Assembly (NCBI GenBank): GCA_023376005.1
Contig: CM042145.1
Span: 59,205,788-59,269,787, forward strand
DNA from: Doryteuthis pealeii
Lineage: Eukaryota; Mollusca; Cephalopoda; Myopsida; Loliginidae
DNA: 64,000 bases
Direction of reading: 5' to 3'
Shown here: positions 1 through 11,405 of the stretch, piece by piece
Numbering within the stretch: the stretch's first letter is position 1
How the letters are laid out: each line of letters begins with the position of its first letter
Notes under the pieces: model-generated
The model's database searches: none
What the model was told of the DNA's origin: nothing
The model's input: the letters and a program-made list of their open reading frames with translations, nothing else
Program-made: the position numbers and the translations under genes

Positions 1-32
1 AAATCGAGAAAAGTCTATCTCTGTATTTGTTT
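1..32 (-). repeat. Fragment of hammerhead SINE family A (3' flank)
   Basis: The first 32 bases closely match the segment just 3' of the hammerhead at 19.82-19.84 kb (the CAAATCGAGAAAA...CTCTGTAT stretch on the + strand). The window begins inside this copy, so the ribozyme itself is not visible. Confidence 0.4.
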
Positions 33-820
33 ACGCTTTACATTTAAACCGATATGCACGCCTAATTCATTTTAATTATAATTAATTAATTAACAAATTA
101 GGTATGACTTTAATTAAGCACATAATCTCCCTAAAAATTGTCGGCCTTCGCCATTTCAAAACACATCGTTTGACCACTTCATATATAATATAAATAACTA
201 AGGGATTGTGACGTCGAAGGTAATATAGTTTCGTTTTCCAACAGATATATAATCTCTGTTATAAGGAAAAGGATTATAAGCAACACTTTATATTAGTCCT
301 GTAAATTTCATCAACAAATCTTTGTACCTTTTGGCTATTGAAATATTTCACTGTGAAAAAGTTTCTTTGAAATGAATATCGTTTAGAAAACAGATTTAAT
401 TATGAGGTGACAATTTAATTTTATTTCCGAAAACGAAATTATCGAAAATATATTTAGCTTACTTCAAAGTCAATGCACGTCTGCCATGTTTTTAAAAAGA
501 AAAATTGAATTTTTCAACGAATATGATATTCTCAAATGGCGCTCGATCAGATTAAAGACAATGGCGGACAAAAATAAGCTTTTTTTATTTAATTTGCGAG
601 GCATAATTAAATGAGATCTTGTTTTAAAGATAGATTTTTAAGAGACAGAAAAATAACAATATTCAATTGTCTGTGATTTCATGTTTAGCCCAAGGGATGT
701 AGCTTCAACTTGGATCACAGGATTTTAGAGTTTTTTCACTATCATCCCTCCAAACATGGATATCTTAAATATTGAAAGTAAACTTTGTCTTTGCCAGTGT
801 TGATTGAGTAGAAAGAGAGG

Positions 821-863
<43 letters not shown>

Positions 864-1060
864 TATTGGAACGCTTTTGGTTACATTAGAAGCATCTGAA
901 AATTAAGAGGAACACAAAAAAAGCAAAATTCTATAGGGTAGACGTTGTATTGCTTTCAATCTTTTTTATAATATTTCGGGTGACCTCCAATCTTTTTTAA
1001 AGGCTTCTATAGACTGAGTAAATAAAACATAAGATAAAACCCTATATATATTTCTAAAAG
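33..1060. other. AT-rich non-coding stretch with one (TA)n array
   Basis: No open frame, RNA gene or recognisable transposon end was seen. It contains a (TA)n microsatellite at about 824-859. Confidence 0.6.
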
Positions 1061-1300
1061 GTTGTCAGGGTAGCTTAACGCCGGTATCAGCCAGACAGCG
1101 TGGAAGTCTATTCCCTTTTCACTAGCGCTAGACCAAGTCTCAGCGTCTGAGGTGGAGCGCAACACCTGTCATCAGCTTCACTCTTTTCTGCACAGATCCC
1201 TGTGCTACTTATACGCTGGCTTGGCGAGGGTCGGTTACGAATCCGGAAAAATGGTGGTTCCTAATCGGACGCACTACCGACTGAGCTAATACGTTCCCAA
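1061..1300 (-). mobile_element. tRNA-Lys-like SINE (family L)
   Basis: On the minus strand a tRNA-like head contains an A box (TTAGCTCAGTCGGTAGTG) and a degraded B box. It is followed by a body with GGATCTGTGC, GGTGTTGCGCTCCACCTCAGA and GTCTAGCGCTAGTGAAAAGG. The same body occurs at 11165-11405 and 18845-19062. The head resembles tRNA-Lys-type SINEs; that assignment is from memory of the tRNA sequence. Confidence 0.75.
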
Positions 1301-1312
1301 GAACACCATTCA

Positions 1313-1355
<43 letters not shown>

Positions 1356-1366
1356 CTTGAGAACGT
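1291..1366. repeat. (GT)n array inside a short inverted repeat
   Basis: A (GT)n array at about 1319-1354 is flanked by the near-complementary pair ACGTTCCCAAGAACAC and GTGTTCTTGAGAACGT. The left arm is the 5' end of the SINE just upstream, so the right arm may be the start of a second, inverted copy. Confidence 0.7.
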
Positions 1367-1807
1367 ATTTGGTTACATAAGAAAAGTAACAAAAACAAAA
1401 ATCTAAATTTTATAGATAAAACTAAGGACGAAAAATGATTAAATTAAGAAAGAATATTTAAAGAATACTTGAAAACCAAAACTATATCTGTCAATATGTT
1501 GACGGAAGTAACCAGTCATATGTGTTCCAAAAGAGTTGTCGAAACAGGAACAATAAATTGTACTTAGTAAAAAAAGTAATATGAGAACACAAAAAGATGA
1601 GGAATTTCCAGGGTTCAAAGAGTCACACTAGATTCTGAGCCTTCACTCAGCCATCTTGTCAAATGACAATAATCCTAGGAAAACCTCGCGTAAACAAAAG
1701 ACAGATTTAGACAATGCTGCGTCATCTGGGGAAATGAAAATGGCAACAATCGAAGACATTGTATTAAGAGGTCAGACACACAAACCTTACTTGTGTATGA
1801 CTGTACT

Positions 1808-1841
<34 letters not shown>

Positions 1842-2034
1842 AATATATATACATGTATACACACACATTTATGTGCACGCAAATATGTATGTATTTGCGT
1901 GTATGTGTGTCCGTGCAAAGATGTATATGTGCGAAATTATTTCTGTAAACTCGGTTATTCAATCATGATTTTAGCTTGGGTGATTTTACATAAGTTTACG
2001 ATTTTCTTGTAACTGCAGTGTGAGACACACACAC

Positions 2035-2070
<36 letters not shown>
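1367..2070. other. Non-coding stretch with (CA)n and (TA)n arrays
   Basis: It holds dinucleotide arrays at about 1807-1855 and 2037-2070. The longest open frame (1656-2012) runs through the CA/TA arrays and has no recognisable similarity, so it is not called. Confidence 0.6.
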
Positions 2071-2073
<3 letters not shown>

Positions 2074-2093
2074 TTAATCTAATGAGTCAGACG

Positions 2094-2130
2094 AACCTAC
2101 TATTAGTTTCGCATAAAGCTCTTTAGGGCT
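2094..2130 (-). ncRNA. Hammerhead-like motif, family P (inactive core)
   Basis: Mirror image of the motif at 2152-2188 in the left palindrome arm. Stem I (AGCC with GGTT), a 2-bp stem II, GAA and the self-complementary stem III ACTAATAGT are all present. The core reads CTAAAGA instead of CUGANGA, so the essential G5 is lost in this copy. Confidence 0.55.
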
Positions 2131-2151
2131 AAAATCCGACAGTCGGATTTT

Positions 2152-2188
2152 AGCCCTAAAGAGCTTTATGCGAAACTAATAGTAGGTT
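2152..2188 (+). ncRNA. Hammerhead-like motif, family P (inactive core)
   Basis: Order: stem I 5' strand AGCC, core CTAAAGA, stem II GC-TTTAT-GC, GAA, stem III ACTA-A-TAGT, cleavage-site A, then GGTT, which pairs with AGCC. This is the type I hammerhead layout. The other two copies of the family have the consensus core CTGAAGA, so the A in place of G5 here looks like decay. Confidence 0.55.
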
Positions 2189-2211
2189 CGTCTGACTCAT
2201 TAGATTAACTT

Positions 2212-2576
2212 TATTACTTGGCTCTACTTAGGTATCGAGCACTTTTTACATATTAGCTTCTCCTAGCGGTTATATGAATATATATATATTATATACATAT
2301 ATATATTATATACATATATATACATATATATATTATATACATATATATACATATATATATATTATATACATATATATACATATAAATTGTTTTTTCTTTT
2401 GGCCAAATACTGTACCAATAGATTATTTTTTGTTGGTACGAATATCTTGGTCCTTTCTTTTTTTCAAATTTTTTTTTCTTCCTGGTTGATGTTCGGTAGT
2501 ATATTTTTACAATCAAACTTTCTGCTGGGTTTTTTCTCTCCGCATAGATCTACCAACACGCTTGGTATATTAAATT
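2212..2576 (+). mobile_element. Body of palindrome-headed element (family P)
   Basis: The sequence after the palindrome (TTATTACTTGGCTCTACTTAGG..., a (TA)/(TACATA) array, then TTTTGGCCAAATACTGTACC and ACCAACACGCTTGGTATA) recurs at 33856-34140 and inverted at 50268-50552. No protein is encoded. Internal (TA)n tracts explain the TYIYIYI-type open frames here. Confidence 0.8.
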
Positions 2577-2697
2577 ATATATATATATATATATATATGG
2601 TATTTGTGGAAAAAAGTGACTTACCGGTGAAAATGGTCACAGTGGTTAATTGATTGAAGTTTCACAATGATAAGGCAGCGATACCGTGTACCTTTAT

Positions 2698-2698
2698 G

Positions 2699-2747
<49 letters not shown>
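2698..2747. repeat. (TA)n microsatellite
   Basis: About 24 uninterrupted TA units, preceded by a shorter (TA)n at about 2577-2598. Confidence 0.95.
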
Positions 2748-2751
<4 letters not shown>

Positions 2752-3200
2752 GTTAACGACGGAATTATTCGTACACCCAACAATTTGACTATTTTTATGC
2801 ATTTCTCATAATCTAATGGCTATATAATGCCAATTTTAATATGTAAATAAGCATGAAAAGAATATAAATCTCAACTTTCAGAACATTAAGTTAAATACAA
2901 CAAATTTAACAGGCGAATTATGCAAAATAGGAAAAGACAAGGAGCAAACATTTTTCCAGTGACAAGGAAGTGAAATCTGTAGTGAAGGGGCTCAAAGAAT
3001 AGTCAACAGAATTTTACGGGGCAGGGACACATGCTATCATTCGAAAGTGGAACATTACTATTGAGAGAAACGGTGACTATGTCGAGAAGTAGGGAAGCGA
3101 TCCACAGAGCACTGGCTTCATTTTGATGTGTGAAACATGTTCCTGTATTGGTAATTATACCAGTCCTAAACAAAATGATATTACTTTTTTGACTCAAACC

Positions 3201-3231
<31 letters not shown>

Positions 3232-3636
3232 CATGAAGCACAATCTCGACCGATAATTTCTAAGTTATCAATCCTATATTGAGTGCCAGAGAAAGTAAAA
3301 CCCTGTGTAGACTTATTAAATCAACGTAGCCTTATCTTCTGATGTAACAAGAATGTCGAGAGGATAATTTTTACCGCGGGAAATTCTATTTTTTACCACG
3401 TGACCAGCGCTAATAAAAGCTCTACACAGAAAATTTGGAATGAACAGGGAGAATGTAATACGAAACGAACAGAGAAGTGAAAAATCTCAAATAGATAAAG
3501 GAAGAACTTTGTGCACTTTTATATAAGATATTTATGATTGAAATGTAAACTTTACCACAAACGATGGAGGTGATTAATCTACTAGAATTAATACAAAATT
3601 AGTTTTGACCCAGATCCAAAATCGCAATTATATATA
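2748..3636. other. Non-coding stretch
   Basis: No gene was seen. It contains a (TA)n array at about 3200-3226. The minus-strand frame 3003-3230 begins in that array and is not called. Confidence 0.5.
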
Positions 3637-4177
3637 CTAGCAAGAATATGCGCCCTCCACCGGGCATAAATATTTAAGTTTTAATGTAATGAAATATATT
3701 GAATTAAAAAGACTAATGAAATTATGTACGCGTATAAAAAGATAGATTAAAATGATTGTTTTAATTGGTTTCTATATGAAATCATTTATATGATTGATTT
3801 TAATACGTTTCGGAATAAAACGATAATATTAGAAATTAATAACACCAAGTAATTATTTATTAAATTGGCTTTTTTAAAACCAGTATGCAAATTAATCACA
3901 TTATATATTGTGTAAATCTTTATTTCTTAGTGATATATAAGATACACTGCAATAATTTAAACGCACTAATGACTTGGGCTGTTTTGAAACAAATTTAACT
4001 CAGCTTTTCATAGAGACATCGTTAATAAATAATTAGATTTATTCTATTCTATGTAATAATGATTTTCTCTATTAATCAAATACTCATTGATAAACTTACG
4101 CAATTCCGAAGGGTACTATGACGTAAGTAGTGACGTAGTTTCGGTTACAGAAACACCAAATTTCCATTATATTAAGA
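3637..4177 (-). mobile_element. Non-autonomous Helitron, family A
   Basis: Read on the minus strand, the element begins with TCTTAATATAATGG and ends with a GC-rich hairpin (GCCC/GGGC), a spacer CATATTCTTG, then CTAG followed by T. It is 541 bp, lies between A and T, and has no terminal inverted repeat or target duplication. These are textbook Helitron ends. It has no coding capacity. Confidence 0.85.
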
Positions 4178-4990
4178 TATATATATATATATAAATTAAT
4201 ACATGAATTCCTTAGTTCAGATATAAATTTATTTCTGCATTTTTTCTTCTTCTTTTAGTCTTATTTTTTAATAATTTGAAGATTTCGCATCCGGTTTTAT
4301 TGATATGATTTTTCTGTATCACTGAAGACAGAATCTTTCTTCACCCGGGTGACTTTGTTGAAAAATAAATCTCATTCCATGAGAGCATCTTGGTCAACCT
4401 ATAAAACTTTCAACTGACTCTTATATTAGGAAGTATCTTTTTTTATTTAAAATTTTGATTGGTTTTACAGCATGTCAACCCTTGGTGGATTACTTAATGA
4501 TGTGTGCAGTGGATCAACTTATTTAATGAAGTGATGACATTTAGACAGCAATCTAGATATACACCAAACATTTTTTGAATATATATTATGACATTAATCT
4601 TGTGCAAATGCAGCACTCTCTATACTCACCAAACTTAGCATTGAAGGGAAACTTCTTTTTTTTTTTAAAGAAATGATGTAAGTTTCGGGTGTGCGTATCC
4701 TGAAGATAACTTATATTTTTGTCTTTTATCATAGTCTCATAATAGTTTTATAATATATAATATAATATGATATGGTAATAAATGACTATTTGCTCGTAAA
4801 TTCCTACCATAAAATAAACTGAATCCCCATTTTATGTCCGTGTTTTTGCAATAAATGTTTTATTTTTCTTGCACCCGTTATGTTACAATACTAAATATAT
4901 TTCCTTTATTTATTTTAATATTTACTTCAATGTGTATATTCTTCACGTGGTCCCGTTACATGTAGAACTTCATTTCGGTCCTTTCTTGCG
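4178..4990. other. Non-coding stretch
   Basis: AT-rich. A short match to the retroposon tail (GTTTTACAGCATGTCAACCC at about 4463-4482, minus strand) is the only recognisable element; no gene was seen. Confidence 0.5.
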
Positions 4991-4992
4991 AT

Positions 4993-5030
4993 AGTCGGTC
5001 GGTCGGTCGGTCGGTCGGTCGGTCGGTCGG
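4993..5030. repeat. (CGGT)n tetranucleotide array
   Basis: About nine GTCG units in a row, a GC-rich array in an otherwise AT-rich region. Confidence 0.95.
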
Positions 5031-5205
5031 AAAGTCCTGACCCGATCAGTTGACTAGTCATGTCCAGTCGTAGCATCTATAAGAAATCCATTCTTCACAT
5101 TGCTCTTATAACAAACATCCAATCCTTTTTATCGTATTGGTGCTAGCAGGCGGTGACTAAAAGTCAACCACAAGTTTATCAATTCTACCAATGTATTGAT
5201 ACACA

Positions 5206-5724
5206 TCTTATTATAATAGAACCCAAAACTTCGTCACCACCAACATTGCAATTCCCTTACTTATTTACTTTATATTTCAATGGTTATCAAATAATCGTTA
5301 TTTAATATAATTAGCATCTTGTTTATTGACAATGTCTCTATAAAGGCCTAGCCGAGATAGATTTGCATCAAAACAGCCCGTATTATTAATGTGTTTAAAA
5401 TCCTGCAATGTGTGTTATATATCATTAAGAATTAAATGTTTACATAGTATATGGCGCGAATAATTTGCATAGCGGTTTTTAATAAAACTGCGTTTAATAA
5501 GTGAGAATTAGGTGTTATTGATTTCTAATATTATTGTTTTATTCTAAAACATTTTAAAAGCAATCATATGTATATTTTTTTATTGAAATCAATTAGAATA
5601 AAGTAAAAATAATTGTAACCTTTTTATGTTCTTATTTAATTTCATTAGTCTTTCTAATTCAATATAATATTTAATTATATCAAAACTTAAATACTTGTAC
5701 CCAGGGACCGCATATTTTTGCTAG
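5206..5724 (+). mobile_element. Non-autonomous Helitron, family A
   Basis: It starts with TCTTATTATAATAGA after an A and ends with CATATTTTTGCTAG before a T, 519 bp in total. The interior matches the other family A copies in order and length, so this is a complete copy. Confidence 0.85.
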
Positions 5725-6024
5725 TGAAGTTAATAAAGATTATTTCTAACAATTAATAAATTTAGATCAATCTTTACCTACGAATTCGCTTAGAATCATA
5801 TGATTTGGTATTGAATAGCCCACAAGGATTGATATGCCATTAAAGAAAATATCCAACCAATCATGTTAGTTTTTTTCCAGTTTCTTATCAAATAAAAAAT
5901 AAAAATATAAAAAAGATAAAACTTGCTAGATAATAAATATTATGTATGAGGAACATGAAGATGTGTTGAATTCTCAGAAGTATCAATGTTATGTTAAGAA
6001 GATTGTATTTTGCCATCTTTCTCT

Positions 6025-6242
6025 CTCGTTTTGGAGTTCTGGGAGTGGAGTGCCCCTTCATCGCTACTACTCGTTTGGATCCCATCTATGGGTTAGATAA
6101 TAAAAAAAAGAGGTTTCAAAATTTTTTTTAAAATTGAGTTTTGGAAAAATGTTAAATACCTATCAAGTATGAATAGAATATAATGTAAATAAAATAACCC
6201 AACAAAGATTGAAATGTCGTAAAATCCAACAAACAAACCAAC
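6025..6242 (+). mobile_element. 3' part of TGCCGTAAAA-tail retroposon (family T)
   Basis: It matches the 3' third of the 500-600-bp family T elements: the CCCATCTATGGGTTA motif, then AAATAACCCAACAAAG, and the tail GTCGTAAAATCC followed by (CAAA/CCAA)n. Confidence 0.7.
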
Positions 6243-6739
6243 TTCATTCTCAATTTTAACTTTTCACCTGGGCTCAAACGTTTACACTAATTAGGAAATA
6301 TGATACTAATTTACCGACGCGACAGGCTACATAAAACCGTTCATTAATTTTATATTCGCCTACTGAGTATTCGAAAAGTTCTTGGAAGGTGATAAGTGAC
6401 CTCTTCTTGTTAAACACTAAACAAGAAATAATTTGCATATGCATTGGTGCGGTGAGAAAAAAACAAAGCCACACCCTTTGTTATCACAAATAAAGTAAAC
6501 AGATTAAATATTCACACTTTATATTTTTATTATTGTTTTTATTCCTTGTCTCTGTTTGCCTCAAAACACATTTCTTGTCACTTTTTCAGTCTCATAACTG
6601 GAATTTGTTCAACAAATTTTATTTACAAAGAAAAAAAACTCCAATGTTGACCAAAATTGTTCTTACTCATTCATAGAATTTCAAAAGTTTTCGTGTAGCA
6701 TTAAATGAAAAATTAAATACTACAAATATACTGAAATGT

Positions 6740-6868
6740 TCATTTACAATAGAAAAATGCAAATAGTCTCAAGTGAAAGCTAACATATTGAACTATTTCG
6801 CTCTTAAGTAATCACATCAAATTTGTAATAATTAACTTATATTGTGATATATCCACAGGTCTTGCTAG
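6740..6868 (+). mobile_element. 3' end of Helitron family B
   Basis: It contains the conserved CTCTTAAGTAATCACATC segment, a terminal stem (GTGATATATCCACAG, degraded on its left side) and CTTGCTAG followed by T. The 5' part could not be traced. Confidence 0.6.
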
Positions 6869-7051
6869 TATTATTATAATTCTGGTTGAGATAATTTCTA
6901 ATCTTAAACTTAGTTTCATGTTCTAAATGTATTAAGCAAGACTGAGACTAATAAGATGTGTTACGAGAAAGTGTATATGGAAAGGAATTAAAGTGACCGA
7001 AAAATGAAGAAAAAAAAGGGGACTTTCTGTTGTAATTATTTTGAAACTGAT

Positions 7052-7270
7052 TCACCTACAATGCTTTCTACCAGGAAATACTGAAGCCGTCGAAAAGCGA
7101 ATAAGCAAAAGTTTCTTTTCTCCAAGAAACACAACCGCTTTGTAGCAACAAACACAACTTAAACGAATTATTCGACAGAAGTCCGAGACTAAATTAAATG
7201 TAAGGTTTCTATGACCAAGAATACCAATGAATCGCAGACACACTTCCTTCTTCGGATCAACTTCTTCCAT
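7052..7270 (-). CDS. Candidate short exon or ORF, unknown
   Basis: I do not recognise this protein. A 72-residue frame opens at 7270 with a good start context (AAAATGG) and begins MEEVDPKKEV. The sequence is less AT-rich and of higher complexity than its surroundings, and upstream there are two TTCCG-type motifs. The frame could be a first exon, since a GTAG/GTGAAT junction close to its stop codon would serve as a donor. No conserved domain, signal peptide or membrane segment is evident, and no neighbouring exon was found. It may equally be a chance frame or part of an unrecognised repeat. Confidence 0.2.
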   Translation of the reverse strand: MEEVDPKKEVCLRFIGILGHRNLTFNLVSDFCRIIRLSCVCCYKAVVFLGEKKLLLIRFSTASVFPGRKHCR

Positions 7271-7404
7271 TTTAAAAAGTTTGCAAACGGAAGTCAAACA
7301 CAGAAGAATGGGAATTCTGGGAAATTAGCTAATTACCGAAAACAAGTGTAGCTTTACGATTGGAAAAAAATGTGTGCTGAAAATGTTTCTAAACTCATTA
7401 TTTT

Positions 7405-7590
7405 ATCAATTTAACCCAGAGATAGGATACTAACGCTACTACCACTCCGAGTCAGAATGGACAGGAGTATTGGGGAGGAAGGAGTACCCAGTACTCCAGA
7501 ATTGGAACCTCACCACTAGATGCAATTTAACGTCATACCCAGGATACTTAAGCTCTATTTGTCCCATAAATAGGACCCTAACAGGTACGA
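7405..7590 (-). mobile_element. Inverted fragment of family T retroposon
   Basis: It carries the minus-strand version of the family T middle section (TTAACCCAGAGATAGGA, then a degraded ACTACCACTCC...CAGAATGGAC and ATTTAACGTCATACCC). It abuts the + strand copy head to head. Confidence 0.7.
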
Positions 7591-8106
7591 CAACTATGCC
7601 CCCACTGTTGGCCGTGGGTAGTGACCCGTGATACTTAAGGATGAAACCCTGTTGGCTAAGCAGTCCATCACCTCCAACACCCCACTTTGCACCTAACTTA
7701 TGCTATACGGGCACTCCATCTGATCAGTTGGTTGGTCACGTCAAGCCCTATCACCTATACGATTGTCCTAGAGCTATTGCCCATATTGCAAGTAGAATCC
7801 CTTTTTATCATGTGCTAGAATGCGGTGCCGAGGGTCTTAGTGTCCTGGGTATGACATTAAACTGCATCTAGGTGTGAGGTTCCAATTCTGGACCTCTGGA
7901 GAATTTGTAGTACTTCATCACCATTACTCCCAGGTCAACTCTGACACGGATTGGTAATATCTGTTAAGGTAATACCTATCGATTTAATATAAAAAAATTA
8001 ATTTAAAAATGAGTACCGATCAAGAATGAATAAGATAAAACGTCTTTGATATAAAATAACCCAACAGGGGTTGACATGTTGTAAAATCCTACCAACCAAC
8101 CAACCA
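7590..8106 (+). mobile_element. Near-complete family T retroposon
   Basis: In order: GTTGGCCGTGGGTAGTGACC, AGCAGTCCATCACCTCCAAC, GGTCACGTCAAGCCCTA, TTTTTATCATGTGCTAGAA, GTCCTGGGTATGACATTAAA, CACCATTACTCCCAGGTC, then AAATAACCCAACAGGGG and the tail TTGTAAAATCC(TACC)(AACC)n. The 76-codon frame inside (7641-7871) is not conserved in other copies. Confidence 0.8.
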
Positions 8107-8698
8107 ACCAGCTATAACTCTGCGAAAGCCTTTGATTCTCAATCATGAGGGAATTCTCCGATTTTAGAATTTCAGGGTGGGGATTTGGAACATTGGTTGA
8201 CAGACTCAAACTGATACAATAGCTGCACCAAAGGCACTGAGCATCAGCGCTACAGAGATCACACTTGGTTTTCTTTCCACCAACTTGTATGTTCCTATTG
8301 TGTTTTTGTGTTAGTATTTGTTGGCTGTGGTTTTAACGTTGGTCTTCAATCTCGCATATTTTTTTAATTAATCTTTTAATATATCGATGATTATACCTTT
8401 ATTATATCTTTATTTAGCTTTTCTTATCGAAAATTATGTATAATTTTTTAAAAGCATTATATCACGGACAAAATAGTGAGTGGAGATTATTGATCTTTGA
8501 TCGTTTTGGGTCTCTACGAATTTTCTTTAAAAGGCAGACACACACAATCTCTCTCATATATATATATATAACTTTTTTCTAACACACACACATACATACA
8601 CACTTATGGACAAGGTAAATATGAATGATTTATAAAAAAAAGATAGATTGAATTAGATATAAATAAACAAATATAATAATAATATTGATTATATATTA

Positions 8699-8736
<38 letters not shown>

Positions 8737-10250
8737 TATTTATATTACATCCAACACGAAATATTATACATCACCATCGCCACCAAACACAAATACGATC
8801 TGTAATACGCACATACATATGCACGTGCAATCCCGCGCTATGATACAGTCATGACGTCACAACCAACACGCATTTTCATGGACACGCGCATGCCAATATA
8901 CGTGCAAATAAAAAAAAACCACATTCACGTAAACATACAACACGAGAATACAGTTATATAAAAAATACCATCATTTTCAAAAAAAAAAAAAAATACATTT
9001 AAAAAGAAATGTCATAACTAGACTGCTTCAGTACCAGTGATCTTTTGGAAAAGAGATATTATCTCGAAAATTCAAGAATTAAATAGAAGTTAACACACAT
9101 CATTGTTACCGTATAATTATTTTTTCTTTACACCTGCATTGTGATAGCCTTCTAAATCAACCTTCTAACCAATATAAATATATATATATATATATAGCGT
9201 TCACTGTTAGTAGTGACTTACTATGCTTAGCTTAGTCTGAGCTAAGAGTTGATTTAATTAACCATGACTTGCGAGGCTGCTAATTGACTATTTGTAACAT
9301 TGCAGTCTCGATTAAAATAAATGAAGTTGTATATAAATCTATGTGACGTAGTGGGATCTATTTGGAATGTGTGTGTAAATACGGTAATTACTTTCGATAT
9401 GTGACGTGGCGTCTAATTAAAGAAGTATGTGTTCTATATACTCATCTGAATCAAAGTTGCTGGTATTCTTCATCTGTAGTTGGGCTGGATTTTTTTGTTC
9501 TTGGAGTCTGGAAATTACTTAGGAACCTATTGCTTTTTTCCTGGTATATCTTGTCTTTTGCTGTTGATAGTTTTTAATAACTACACAAGAGGTTCTTTTT
9601 TTTCTTTTTTTAGGCTTATTATTCTTTCTTTAACCCAAGTACAAGCCTAGAAGGATAGACTGCATCGCTCGTATGTTCTCCTCAAACACTAATCCCAGAC
9701 TCTCTCCTCTCCCCCTCGCTCTGTTGGCACTTTTAACCAATCAGAAGCAAACAGGTGAGCCATTCACACGTCATCCTTAATCTAGTTTATTTCCACTATT
9801 ACATAACGTATAACTAAAATCTTGAATCTTGTTGAATAAAGATTTATTCGGCGCATTTCTTGCTGTTTCCGTAACCTTTGATAATTTCTTTGATCAGCTA
9901 ATTTCCACGTCTCTATCGGTTCTGCACAAAGACAAAAGACCATCATTCCCCAATGATGATTAAAGACTAATAAAAGCGGGGGCATGATTCGGATATCAAC
10001 TAGGGGTGAATGTTATTGTGGATGAAGAGCAGTACTTAGAAGGAGATGAAAGACTTCAAACACACCAACACAATTTACCCAATAAATTGAAAGAAATTAC
10101 CTTCAACGGACAAGAAATTGGTTTATTCATTTAATATTCAGAAAGGCGTTAAGTTCACTTTGCCCATTATCGACTTTTACATTAGAGCCGTGTTTCCCAA
10201 TGGGGAGTCACTTGGCTCCCACAGAAGGAGAAATTCCAAAATCTAAGACG
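8107..10250. other. Non-coding stretch with microsatellites
   Basis: It contains an (AAT)n array at about 8700-8738, poly(A) at about 8979-8994 and a (TA)n at about 9175-9197. A CCAAT motif at about 9737 sits in a moderately GC-rich patch (9640-9780) that may be regulatory, but no transcript evidence is visible. Confidence 0.5.
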
Positions 10251-10344
10251 AAGATTTTAGCAAGAAGTTTACTTCCATTGATTGATTTTAACGGCATGTC
10301 AACCCGTTTATATTTATTCTATGCCAAGAGGTTATTGAATTGTG

Positions 10345-10580
10345 GTTGATTGGTTGGATTTTACGGCATGTCAACCCTTGTTGGGTTACTTTATGCCGAA
10401 GACATTTTATTTTATTTCTTAATATTGGATAAACAATTTTGTTTTTAACTCAACATTTTAAAGACATTTATAATTTTCATTTTTATCATAAATGGGACCC
10501 TAACAGGTACTACAATTCTGGGTCATTGTGGACCTGGGAGTAATGGCAATAAAGGGGTACGCCACACTCTCAAGTGTTCA
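10345..10580 (-). mobile_element. Family T retroposon, 3' part
   Basis: Minus-strand tail with (CCAA)n and GGATTTTACGGCATGTCAAC as seen on the + strand, then GGGTTACTTTATGCCGAAG and the ACCCTAACAGGTACTACAA block. A second, shorter tail lies immediately left (about 10275-10340). Confidence 0.75.
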
Positions 10581-11164
10581 ATATGTTAAAAGTATAAATA
10601 GTTTAAGAGATTATGAACAGTGTTGTTCAACGAAACACATAAAAGATACGGACTATACGAGGGGTTTTGTCGAGTAGTAGCTAGTCCTACCAACAGATAA
10701 TTCATTACAGTTGTTTGAGGAATTGTTGATTTGATTGCTTATCTAAATTGTAACGTAATAGGGAGAGAAAGAGAACGAGAAAAGCTGGGAATGCAAGAGT
10801 TACGTGTAAGTAACATGGAATTTTTTAAAGGATGAGTCAGCACAACGCCACATGTCGATTTCTTACTAGTCAAAATATGGTAAGTGGTTAAATGTGGAAA
10901 AGTGATAGTGAGAGGAGAGAATTTAAGGTCAGTTTGGAACGAGGCAGTGGCTGGGTAAGACATAAGTATCACCTAAGGTATTTTGACTTGTGGATAAAAT
11001 AAATATCTCATGAGCAAAAAGATAAGAACGTCTTGCGTTACTAAAAACTATAAATGGCACAATGCAAGATATCCTCCAGCAAACCGAAGTTGTTCCAGAC
11101 TCAAAAAGCAAAGAATGCCAACCAACTCACCAGCAGCCCAACAACCAGAGTCTAGCCTCTCAAG

Positions 11165-11405
11165 GGGCCGGGTTAGCTCAGTCGGTAGAGCGTTCGGCTA
11201 GAAACCACAAGGTTCCTAGTTCGATACCGGTCCCCGCCAACTCAGCGTATGAATAGCACAGGGATCTGTGCGGTAAAGTAAGGAACTGATGGTAGGTGTG
11301 GCGCTCCACCTCAGATGCTAAAACAATCTCCTTGGTCTAGCGCTATTGAAAAGGGGATAGACTCCCTCGCTGACTGGCTAATACCGACTTTAAGCCGCCC
11401 CGTCG
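11165..11405 (+). mobile_element. tRNA-Lys-like SINE (family L)
   Basis: The tRNA-like head has an A box (GGTTAGCTCAGTCGGTAGAG) and a B box (AGTTCGATACC) at the right spacing. The body carries GGATCTGTGCGGTAAAG, GTGTGGCGCTCCACCTCAGA and GGTCTAGCGCTATTGAAAAG. This is the best-preserved copy of the family in the window. Confidence 0.85.

Larger units (their letters stand above)
2071..2211. repeat. Perfect 141-bp palindrome (70-bp arms, 1-nt centre)
   Basis: The left arm 2071-2140 is the exact reverse complement of 2142-2211, with a single A at 2141. Each arm carries a hammerhead-like core (family P). Copies lie at 33711-33855 and 50553-50693 with the same arm length, so this is a defined head of a mobile element and not a random inversion. 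Confidence 0.95.

Noticed and set aside
2274..2653. Overlapping open frames rich in Y-I-Y-I-Y
   Set aside because: They are translations of (TA)n and (TACATA)n tracts inside the family P element; no conserved protein.
11165..11240. Possible genuine tRNA gene
   Set aside because: The boxes are good, but the acceptor stem does not close, and the same SINE body follows as at 1.1 and 18.9 kb.
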